From Chloroflexota bacterium (GTDB lineage: Bacteria; Chloroflexota; Anaerolineae; Anaerolineales; UBA4823), in assembly GCA_020349245.1 (NCBI GenBank), contig CP070764.1, forward strand, positions 4,153,689-4,187,060: a stretch of 33,372 bases of DNA, given 5' to 3'. The notes under the pieces were generated by a model, which saw only the letters and a list, made by a program, of their open reading frames with translations, was not told where the DNA came from and ran no database searches. Positions 15,029-22,082 of the stretch are shown here, piece by piece (within the stretch, counting starts at the first letter, position 1; each line of letters opens with the position of its first letter). A program made the translations under genes and the position numbers.

Positions 15029-17839
15029 TTAGTTTGAATTGCTGATCTTTTGCCAACCATATGAAGTTCCCCACCCGATCCCTGCTCCCAGTATTGTCAC
15101 CATCATCACCCCCCAAATACCAAAATAACTGAGCAGCTGCTCGCTACCTGGCAGGTGAGTTGCTAAATACATATAAGCCAATAATCCTCCGATGGTGGAA
15201 AGCAATCCTGCTCTTATTCCCCAGCGCAATACACTAAAAGAGGTGGTGACAAAGTAAATTAAGGTTCCAATCGATAAAGACACCACTGTGGCAATTAACC
15301 AATTAAGCATGCCTGATTGTCCTGGTGATGATGGAGTTTCAGGAAAGATACTTGGTTGGGGGGTTTCAGTTGGTTCGGCTTCCTCGGTGGCAGTCTCAGT
15401 TGGAAATTGGGTGATCACGAATTCGATAGTAGGCAAACCTTCGGGGGGGATATCAAACTGGAGGAAATTTGATTCTATTGCTGGATCACTGCGGGCATGG
15501 ATGATGATCGTCCCTGCTTCTTCAATAAGAAATGTTGTTCTGGCAATACCATCCTGGGTGCTCTCTCTTTGTACCGCCAATTCATTTACACCCGCACTTA
15601 GAACAAATTCAACAATTGTCCCGTCTGGCACTGGGTGTCCATTGTGATCGATAATCACTCCTGTGCGCACAGGTATTAAATCCCCAGTTGTTAATTGCGG
15701 GATTTGTGTTGGGACAGGTGTACTCAAGTTTGCCTCGGGAATGTCAATTGCCAACTCAATTGTTTGATCAGGATCCGGAGAGGTTGCAGAGATCAAATCG
15801 TAATTGACCCCAGAAACTGAGACAGGCAAATCTCCCCTCGGAGATGGAATCTCGCCAAAAAGGACGCGGGCAGCTGTGTCGACGAACTGTGGGATCTTAC
15901 TGTATAAACCATAATATGCATTCAACTTGGATATCTCGGTTGCATCCAGATAATATGGTGCATCGAATGCGAATACGATAAGGTTTTTTTGTTGGAAGAG
16001 GTCAGGTCGCTCGGCGAGGAAACGTGAGAGTGCTTGGGATGAGGATTTCGCTGTACTAACATCAGCCATGGAAAAGATTATCCATTGGGCTTGCTCAAGA
16101 TCACCCTGGAGAACAGTGTAATCAAACTCCGGGGCTCTATTCAGAAGGGCTAACAGCTCGCTAAATGTATATGAGATCAGATTTCTCTGGACAACTTGTC
16201 CACCAGCAAGTGGGCCGTAAAGCCTGAGCACAGCGTCCCTCAAGCCAGATTTAGCAAATATTTGTTGATCTGCACAAGTCGAACATTGGCTTGAAGTGCG
16301 CACATCGGTGATAAATACAATCCGGTCGTTGATATTTGGAGGTGCCGGAATTGTTTCCACCAAGTCCGGGAATGAAGGGCTGATCAATGTTAATGCTTCC
16401 TGCGCTACCTGACGAGATATATTGTTGGATTCACCAACTGTAGCCAAGTTTTCTTGGGGGAGGAACGTTGAACCAAGGGTGAAAACTGCGTTATTGTTCA
16501 AGCGGTACTTCATTGTGAGGATTTTAAGAACAGATTCATCGATTTGTTCTTGAAAAGCTGGATCATCCCGGTACTTTTGCGCGAATAAATCCAATGTCCT
16601 GAGAACGGATGAATATTGATCTGGATCACTGGTTGAAATAAATTGATCGCCGAGAACTAAAAGGTCATTACCTGCTAGGAAGGCATCCCTGGCAACAAAT
16701 CTACCCTGGAAGCTGAACCCTGTTGGATCTTCAAATCGCAGAAATGCGTCACTACCTAAATTTTCAGATACCATCACCCCACCATTCTCCACCCAATTTG
16801 ATATCGGCGCAAGATTGATAAGCTGGTCTAAAGCAATGGGATCCATACTAACCGGTCGAGTTGTTTCACGAATGTTGCCTTGGAAACCTTGGTAACGAAT
16901 GTGTGAAGTCAGCAAACCATCAACGGTAGCTAACTCTGAAGGCGCGTTACCTGTTACTGCATAGAATGGTGGTAACTCAATCTGCTTGAGCTGTTCGAGT
17001 GATTTCCTAACCGTAGCAACTTCCTCTTCTGGGAGTCGATCGGAGCTGCCATGACCGGGGAAATGCTTGGCAACAACGCCCATCCTTCCAGCGCTCCCCT
17101 CGTGGACTCCACTGACATAGGCACGTCCCATCTCACCGACCCAGAATGGATCTCCCCCGAACGTTCTCACGCCAAGATCACCGGCACCCTGTTCAATTGG
17201 GGATTCGAGAACATCCAGAGAGGGTCCTAAGAGAAGATTTATTCCCAAAGCTGAGAGCTCTTGACCGACAACATTGCCCACCTGACGCGCCAGTTCTGGT
17301 TGGAATGTTGCCCCAATAGCCATGGAGGATGGCAGTGCAGTCAACCCGTTAAACAGGTTATCCGCGGGAGGGCCATTTCCTTCCTGTGAAATCCCAATGA
17401 AAAGTGGGATAAATGCAGGACGGAAGTCTTGATTTGACTCGGGTTCAATCTGGTCGGATTGAGAAGCAGACCACTCGACTGTCTGAAGAGCTTTAGTGAG
17501 TTGATACGTTCCCGTTTCTGTTTGGGGTGGGGCTAGGAAATTATCACTTTCTCTTTGAAGGAATACACCACCAATATGGTGGTTCTTTATCAAGTCATAA
17601 ATTTGAGATTCGAGCCCAACATCTGTTCCACTAAATGAAACCAAGAATAGTTGACCAACTCGTTCCTCGGGGGTCAAGGTTTCCAGCAAGGCTTCTGCAT
17701 GATCCTGGGGAGAACTGATTTGGAAAAATTCACTAGCTGATCCGCGTGAACCCCAGAAGCTGGACAATAATGTTGCCATGAGGACCAGGCTGCGGAATAA
17801 TTTCACTTTGATGGATACCAATAAGTGCGAATTTCTCAT
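15029..17839 (-). CDS. Membrane-anchored glycoside hydrolase family 3-like protein with atypical active site
   Basis: A 936-residue exported protein. Residues 1-36 are a signal peptide or anchor; about 45-430 form a GH3 N-terminal barrel (LTPEERVGQLFLVSF, GPSLDV, VRTFGGDP, AKHFPGHG at 257-264); about 460-690 resemble a GH3 C-terminal domain; about 728-805 look like a bacterial Ig-like domain (GVIIDHNGHPVPDGT); then a Thr/Pro/Glu linker and three C-terminal membrane helices. NagZ enzymes remove beta-GlcNAc from muropeptides. Here the usual Asp-x-His after KHFPGHG is absent (SSDRLPEEE), and the nucleophile Asp of the SDDL motif is Glu359 (VSENL), so ordinary NagZ activity is doubtful. Its ATG overlaps the stop of the CoA-transferase gene (ATGA). 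Confidence 0.82.
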   Translation of the reverse strand: MRNSHLLVSIKVKLFRSLVLMATLLSSFWGSRGSASEFFQISSPQDHAEALLETLTPEERVGQLFLVSFSGTDVGLESQIYDLIKNHHIGGVFLQRESDNFLAPPQTETGTYQLTKALQTVEWSASQSDQIEPESNQDFRPAFIPLFIGISQEGNGPPADNLFNGLTALPSSMAIGATFQPELARQVGNVVGQELSALGINLLLGPSLDVLESPIEQGAGDLGVRTFGGDPFWVGEMGRAYVSGVHEGSAGRMGVVAKHFPGHGSSDRLPEEEVATVRKSLEQLKQIELPPFYAVTGNAPSELATVDGLLTSHIRYQGFQGNIRETTRPVSMDPIALDQLINLAPISNWVENGGVMVSENLGSDAFLRFEDPTGFSFQGRFVARDAFLAGNDLLVLGDQFISTSDPDQYSSVLRTLDLFAQKYRDDPAFQEQIDESVLKILTMKYRLNNNAVFTLGSTFLPQENLATVGESNNISRQVAQEALTLISPSFPDLVETIPAPPNINDRIVFITDVRTSSQCSTCADQQIFAKSGLRDAVLRLYGPLAGGQVVQRNLISYTFSELLALLNRAPEFDYTVLQGDLEQAQWIIFSMADVSTAKSSSQALSRFLAERPDLFQQKNLIVFAFDAPYYLDATEISKLNAYYGLYSKIPQFVDTAARVLFGEIPSPRGDLPVSVSGVNYDLISATSPDPDQTIELAIDIPEANLSTPVPTQIPQLTTGDLIPVRTGVIIDHNGHPVPDGTIVEFVLSAGVNELAVQRESTQDGIARTTFLIEEAGTIIIHARSDPAIESNFLQFDIPPEGLPTIEFVITQFPTETATEEAEPTETPQPSIFPETPSSPGQSGMLNWLIATVVSLSIGTLIYFVTTSFSVLRWGIRAGLLSTIGGLLAYMYLATHLPGSEQLLSYFGIWGVMMVTILGAGIGWGTSYGWQKISNSN

Positions 17840-18675
17840 GATGGAACCCGCATCTCATCTTTTTCCTGGGCAATGATTTCATGCAGCAACGTGCGTCTTT
17901 TACTTCCACTCAGGAATTCGAGCTGCCTTATCCGCAAGGGGTCAATTTCATCGCGAATCAGATACAGTTCATCCTCGGTAGGCGGTGTTGTCTCTTGGAT
18001 ATCCGGTGCAATCTCAAACCTAAAACCTGTTTTTGATTGTATCCTTTCTAATGTTACTCCTCGATGGTATGAGATCAAGCGCATACCATGCTTGGGATTT
18101 TCTCCATTGAAATCAAACTGGCCTAAATCTGTGATCAGGCGTTGAGGGCCACTACCCTGAACACGTGATTCATCATACCCAAGACCTGAGCGAAAATCCA
18201 GATCAGGTACAAAGGTTAACCTGGAATGCCTGGGTACGTATAAATAAACCTTATCCAGATACGTTGTCACGTCCGGTATTCCCCCGGTACCGGGAAGCCG
18301 AAGGCGGGGTGATTTGTAATTCTTTCCAAAGGCGATATTGTTGAAATTTCCAAATTGATCCACTTGTGCTGGACGGAAGAATTCAAGAGGACAGAGGCGT
18401 GGGAAAATATCGATCACTCCCCGAACAAAGCCGATGGTAATTATCGCCCGATCGAGCCAAAGACTCTCAACACTCAGTAATCTTAATGGAGCTGGTTCAT
18501 GGCACACTCCCTGTCCAATCGCGGAGGAAAAATAAAGATTGGGTGCGTGAGTGTGCCTAGCCAATAAATATCCTGCAGCGACAACCGGTGTGGCGATACC
18601 CTGGGCGACTACCTCGCCATCTCGAATGCAGCGAGAGATGCATACAACCATGATTTCGTCCGGGGTATAGTCCAT
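17836..18675 (-). CDS. CoA-transferase family I, B-subunit-like protein (GctB/IpdB type)
   Basis: A 279-residue protein resembling the beta subunit of glutaconate CoA-transferase: YTPDEIMVVCISRCIRDGEVV, HTHAPNLYFSSAIGQG, DRAIITIGFVRGVIDIFP, VDQFGNFNNIAFG, RLPGTGGIPDVTTY, LDFRSGLGYDE, and ELYLIRDEIDPLRIRQ. As I recall the family, the catalytic Glu of GctB lies just after the APD stretch; here that segment reads SSAIGQG and has no Glu. The IpdB subunits of steroid-ring hydrolases also lack it, so that subtype is possible. No A subunit gene is adjacent. ATG 18675 matches the family start; GTG 18705 would add ten residues and overlaps a small upstream frame. The 3' end overlaps the GH3-like gene by 4 nt. 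Confidence 0.8.
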   Translation of the reverse strand: MDYTPDEIMVVCISRCIRDGEVVAQGIATPVVAAGYLLARHTHAPNLYFSSAIGQGVCHEPAPLRLLSVESLWLDRAIITIGFVRGVIDIFPRLCPLEFFRPAQVDQFGNFNNIAFGKNYKSPRLRLPGTGGIPDVTTYLDKVYLYVPRHSRLTFVPDLDFRSGLGYDESRVQGSGPQRLITDLGQFDFNGENPKHGMRLISYHRGVTLERIQSKTGFRFEIAPDIQETTPPTEDELYLIRDEIDPLRIRQLEFLSGSKRRTLLHEIIAQEKDEMRVPS

Positions 18676-18701
18676 AAAGATAACGAACCTAGATAATACG
18701 C

Positions 18702-18800
18702 TCACTTGCTTGACAAGCTTGCTCTCAACAAAGAGTCTGCTTGACCGATTTCTACATGAAGGTCGAATCCAAACTTTATAGAATTGATTCCGAGAATCAC
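18702..18800 (-). CDS. Possible small ORF upstream of the CoA-transferase gene (32 aa)
   Basis: In the 291-bp gap between the glycerophosphodiesterase and CoA-transferase genes, a frame from GTG 18800 runs to TGA 18702-18704. The peptide is protein-like in composition (MILGINSIKFGFDLHVEIGQ and 12 more residues). Its stop overlaps the alternative GTG 18705 of the next gene as GTGA. No Shine-Dalgarno precedes it. It could be a leader peptide, the remnant of a larger gene such as a lost A subunit, or chance. The rest of the gap holds no other frame I would support. Confidence 0.25.
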   Translation of the reverse strand: MILGINSIKFGFDLHVEIGQADSLLRASLSSK

Positions 18801-18900
18801 CAAATGAGATTCTGCAATAATTTTACCAATTAACAGGCGTTTAGCTTATCAGATAAGTATTCTTTAATTGGGATTGAATTTTGATCCGACTAAACACACG

Positions 18901-18961
18901 AGCTGCGAACAAAAATATCTTCACGAATTCATTGACAAAAAATCACCATTCAGCTGCGAAC
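18901..18961. repeat. Pair of direct 10-bp repeats (AGCTGCGAAC)
   Basis: AGCTGCGAAC occurs at 18901-18910 and again at 18952-18961, 51 bp apart, in the AT-rich gap after the glycerophosphodiesterase gene. Spacing of about five helical turns would put both on one face of the DNA, as for a regulator binding two sites. Only two copies are seen, so chance is possible. Confidence 0.4.
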
Positions 18962-18966
18962 CGGTA

Positions 18967-19749
18967 TTACTGTTTGTTATTATGATCAACAAAACTTTCG
19001 TTATTGGATAGCAAATGAGAAACGAGCGCAGGATCATCCGTGATGATCCCATCAATCCCTAGTCGAAACAGCGTCTTGATTTCTTCTTGATCATTCACCG
19101 TATAAGGATGAACCCGGTGTCCGTAATGATGAGCGGTATCCATTAATTTCTTTGTTACATCACGATTATTCGGGTGTAAGGCTTGGTACGGTATCAACGC
19201 TCTCCCGAGCCACCCCCGGGAGAGAAAACCGAGATAAGCAGCTCTTGCCAGCAATGCAATCGGGATATCTGGCGAGAACTTGTGGAATCTGCTCAATGGT
19301 ATTGGATGGAAAGAAGAGACCAAGACGGAATTTTGTAAATCATAACGCTTGATGAGCTGGGAGACTTTCTCTGGTAGCTGATCGAACGGGGAAGTGTAAT
19401 TCGTTAATTCAATATTAAAGAGGGTTTTTCCTCCATAAAATTCGAAAACTTCGTCCAACGTTGGGATATTTGCATGCCCGTAATCCACTGAAAATTGGGA
19501 ACCGGCGTTCAGCATTTTCAGTTCAGCGAGAGATAAGTCCATCACTTTCCCGGACCCGTCCGTAGTTCGATCGACCGTCTGATCATGAATAACGACGACG
19601 TGTTCATCAGCGGTGAGCTTCGTGTCCAGCTCGACCATGTGAGCCTTCATGTCGATGGCCAGCTCAATAGCAGCTAGGGTGTTCTCTGGTGCGTATGCAG
19701 ATGCACCGCGATGAGCGATTATCAAAGGCGATGGCCACGTGAGGACCAT
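18967..19749 (-). CDS. Glycerophosphodiester phosphodiesterase (GDPD family)
   Basis: A 260-residue TIM-barrel enzyme that hydrolyses glycerophosphodiesters to glycerol-3-phosphate and an alcohol. Active-site signatures: IAHRGASAYAPENT (His-Arg and Glu), HMVELDTKLTAD (Glu and Asp metal ligands), VVIHDQTVDRTTDGSG (general-acid His), and later HPYTVND and GIDGIITDDPAL. There is no signal peptide, so it is cytosolic and close to the UgpQ type. It begins 59 bp after the AAA ATPase gene and may share its transcript. Length is typical (about 240-260). The exact diester substrate is not determined by sequence. Confidence 0.92.
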   Translation of the reverse strand: MVLTWPSPLIIAHRGASAYAPENTLAAIELAIDMKAHMVELDTKLTADEHVVVIHDQTVDRTTDGSGKVMDLSLAELKMLNAGSQFSVDYGHANIPTLDEVFEFYGGKTLFNIELTNYTSPFDQLPEKVSQLIKRYDLQNSVLVSSFHPIPLSRFHKFSPDIPIALLARAAYLGFLSRGWLGRALIPYQALHPNNRDVTKKLMDTAHHYGHRVHPYTVNDQEEIKTLFRLGIDGIITDDPALVSHLLSNNESFVDHNNKQ

Positions 19750-19808
19750 TTATTTTTGGTGACCTTGATTAGTAAAGGATGATCTCGGGGTAATGGTAGC
19801 TGATGGGC

Positions 19809-21149
19809 TTATAAGTCAACAAAGTAAGAAATGGCAGCCATATCGATGAGTTCGCGAGTCAGGGCTGGTTCAACTGAAAGATAACGTGCAATGTCAAGAA
19901 TCTGGTCGCATAGATCTCTGGGATGAGAAGCCCTGATTTTCCTGCCTGGTTTGATATACCACTCCTGCAGTAAGTAGGCGAGACCTTGATTGCTGAAAGC
20001 TACACCCTTCGCTTCAGCTACTTGGTGAAAGATCTCCCGGAAGTCATCATAACTGGGGTCCCCTACTTCAATTTTGTGCCGGAGACGGCGGAGGAAAGCT
20101 TCATCGACCAAGTCTTTTGGTGGAAGATTGGTAGAGAAAACAACAAGCACATCAAATGGAATTTCCATTTTCCGACCAGTATGCAAAGTGAGGTAATCGA
20201 TCCGATTTTCTAATGGCACAATCCAGCGATTGAGTAAATCCCTTGGGCGCACAAGTTGCCTGCCAAAGTCATCAATTAGCAGGATGCCCCCATTGGCTTT
20301 AACCTGGAAGGGAGCTTCATAATATTTATTTACATCATCGAAAACGAGATCCAGGCCAGCCAGGGTTAATTCACCACCGGTAATAATGAATGGGCGGTGT
20401 ATGCGAATCCAACGTGGGTCACGTCGAGTGCTGGATCTCAAGGTCCCGGAAGCGGGAGCTGGTTCTTCTTCTGGTGAAGCCTGGTGGTTCACCGAGTCGT
20501 ATATCTTCACCACCTGACCATCGATATACACAGCATAAGGAATATACATGTTTTCTTGGAGGATCATATCCCCGATCGCCCTAGCAATACTTGTTTTACC
20601 ATTGCCTGGTGGGCCATAAAGAAAAATTGAAGTGCCTGAATTGATCGCTGGGCCAATCCTATGAAAGGTCTTATCCGCCAATACTAGGTGAGATAACGCT
20701 TTTCTCACATCCCGCTGATTCATATTCGTTCGTGAGCGACTTTGATTGCGAATAGACACATTGTATACTTCAAGAGGAACTGGGGCTGCCCCTGCATATT
20801 GGCTGCGTTCCAGGGCTTCTCGGGCGCGGGCTATACCGGCGCCGGTAATCGCGTACTGGTATGCCCCTTCTCCCAAACCAATTTGTGAGGTTTTCACTTC
20901 AATAAATTTCTCGCGTTTAAGTGCTTCGAGGATTTGATCGACAACATTCGGGAATGGCAGTGCCATCTCCTCTGCAATCGTGAATCCAGTCAGGTATCCC
21001 TGGAAGTAAAGTATTTTTAATGCAAGATCCTGCAACCAGAGCGGTGATAGCCCTGTGTCCTCCATTTTGTTGATTGCAGGCGGCGTAAAACTTTCACCGG
21101 GAAATCTATCTCGAACGGTTGGTGGAAAAGTAGATTGTAAACCTGCCAT
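19809..21149 (-). CDS. AAA+ ATPase with N-terminal winged-helix domain, function unknown
   Basis: A 446-residue protein. Residues about 35-110 look like a winged helix (LWLQDLALKILYFQGYLTG, FTIAEEMALPF, ILEALKREKFIEV). The AAA+ core has Walker A GPPGNGKTS (179-187), Walker B ILLIDD (289-294), a sensor-1 region LVVFSTNL and an arginine-rich stretch FLRRLRHKIEV, with a C-terminal helical lid (IRASHPRDLCDQILDIARYL). An insert around residues 225-245 is Pro/Glu/Ser-rich and probably disordered. ATG 21149 is chosen over TTG 21173 because GGAG sits 8 nt upstream. No partner gene (protease, integrin-like, or gas-vesicle) is near, so the client is unknown. Its own extended -10 promoter is at 21189-21197. 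Confidence 0.82.
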   Translation of the reverse strand: MAGLQSTFPPTVRDRFPGESFTPPAINKMEDTGLSPLWLQDLALKILYFQGYLTGFTIAEEMALPFPNVVDQILEALKREKFIEVKTSQIGLGEGAYQYAITGAGIARAREALERSQYAGAAPVPLEVYNVSIRNQSRSRTNMNQRDVRKALSHLVLADKTFHRIGPAINSGTSIFLYGPPGNGKTSIARAIGDMILQENMYIPYAVYIDGQVVKIYDSVNHQASPEEEPAPASGTLRSSTRRDPRWIRIHRPFIITGGELTLAGLDLVFDDVNKYYEAPFQVKANGGILLIDDFGRQLVRPRDLLNRWIVPLENRIDYLTLHTGRKMEIPFDVLVVFSTNLPPKDLVDEAFLRRLRHKIEVGDPSYDDFREIFHQVAEAKGVAFSNQGLAYLLQEWYIKPGRKIRASHPRDLCDQILDIARYLSVEPALTRELIDMAAISYFVDL

Positions 21150-21188
21150 TTTTTGTACTCCACTACCCAGCAATAAGAAACCAAAAAA

Positions 21189-21197
21189 ATTATAGCA
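21189..21197 (-). promoter_or_regulatory. Extended -10 (TGC-TATAAT) for the AAA ATPase gene
   Basis: The minus strand reads TGC then TATAAT (21197-21189). There is no matching -35. The predicted start near 21182 leaves about 33 nt of leader including GGAG before ATG 21149. Confidence 0.6.
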
Positions 21198-21219
21198 CGG
21201 GGACTGATAAAAAATATGT

Positions 21220-21248
21220 TTGATATGATCAACCTTCGAAAGTGTAAA
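21220..21248 (+). promoter_or_regulatory. Promoter for the glycosyltransferase, with a palindrome over the -35
   Basis: TTGATA (21220-21225), 17-bp spacer, then TGTAAA (21243-21248). The -35 lies in the palindrome TTGAT-ATG-ATCAA (21220-21232), which could bind a regulator and block RNA polymerase. Confidence 0.4.
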
Positions 21249-21313
21249 TTCCTAAAAATTCCATATGAATGGTAGAATTCGTTCTGATTTCCAATGAAAA
21301 TGGGGATTTTTCA

Positions 21314-22000
21314 ATGACCAGATTATCTGTAATTATTCCTGTTTATAATGAAATAAACACCGTAGAAGAGATAATCCGCCGGGTTGAGGCGGAAAATTTG
21401 GCTTCCGAGATTCTGATTATTGATGATGGATCTACAGATGGAACACGGGAAAAATTGAAATCATTGAATCAGGGGGAACATTTGCGAGTGATTTTCCATG
21501 ATCGTAATCAAGGAAAAGGAGCTGCAGTCCGGACAGGCATCAATCAAGCAAAAGGTGAGGTGATTCTCATCCAGGATGCTGATTTAGAGTATGACCCGCG
21601 CGATTATCCAGCCTTAATCCAGCCGATAGAAGAAGGAATCGCAGATGTTGTCTATGGATCAAGGTTCCTGGGAGGACCTCGTCGAACAGCTATGTTCTGG
21701 CACATGGTTGCCAATAAATTACTGACGTTTATGACCAATATACTTTACAACACCATACTCTCGGATATGGAGACAGGTTATAAAGTCTTTAAGCAGGAAA
21801 TTGTCAGGAATATGAAATTGCGGGCGAACAAATTTGATTTTGAGCCGGAATTTACCGCGAAGATATTAAAGCAGAAAGTTCGGGTTTATGAAGTCCCGAT
21901 TTCCTTTAACCCGCGTGATTATGATGAGGGTAAGAAAATTGGTATATTTGATGCCTTTCAGGCTGTGTGGGCGTTATTGAAGTATCGGTTTGTCGATTAA
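21314..22000 (+). CDS. Family 2 glycosyltransferase (polyprenyl-phosphate sugar synthase-like)
   Basis: A 228-residue GT-A-fold enzyme with the dolichol/polyprenyl-phosphate mannosyl- or glucosyltransferase layout: SVIIPVYNE at the start, LIIDDGSTDGT, GKGAAVRTGINQAKGEV, and the metal-binding QDADLEYDP. No membrane helices are present, so it is like the soluble catalytic DPM1 type and probably loads a sugar from a nucleotide onto a lipid phosphate at the inner face of the membrane. ATG 21314 is chosen because GGGGA precedes it and the family begins at the SVIIPVYNE strand; ATG 21269 would add 15 unrelated residues. It diverges from the AAA gene and converges on recJ. Confidence 0.88.
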   Translation: MTRLSVIIPVYNEINTVEEIIRRVEAENLASEILIIDDGSTDGTREKLKSLNQGEHLRVIFHDRNQGKGAAVRTGINQAKGEVILIQDADLEYDPRDYPALIQPIEEGIADVVYGSRFLGGPRRTAMFWHMVANKLLTFMTNILYNTILSDMETGYKVFKQEIVRNMKLRANKFDFEPEFTAKILKQKVRVYEVPISFNPRDYDEGKKIGIFDAFQAVWALLKYRFVD

Positions 22001-22082
22001 TCTTCAAACCAGGTTGATTGCACAGAGATATGGGGGGGGAATAAAAAGGGAAATCCTGGCTTGGATTGCTTGAATCGCGCGG

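Noticed and set aside
15029..17839. Straight annotation as NagZ (beta-N-acetylhexosaminidase)
   Set aside because: The expected Asp-x-His and nucleophile Asp are not in place, so a specific enzymatic name is not justified.
18706..18966. Attachment site or mobile-element remnant suggested by the direct repeats
   Set aside because: No integrase, transposase, tRNA gene or target duplication is nearby, and the repeats are only 10 bp.
22001..22082. CCAGG/CCTGG pairing as a shared terminator between the glycosyltransferase and recJ
   Set aside because: Only five pairs with a loop of about 41 nt and no T-run; not a credible terminator. Nothing else supported in this gap.
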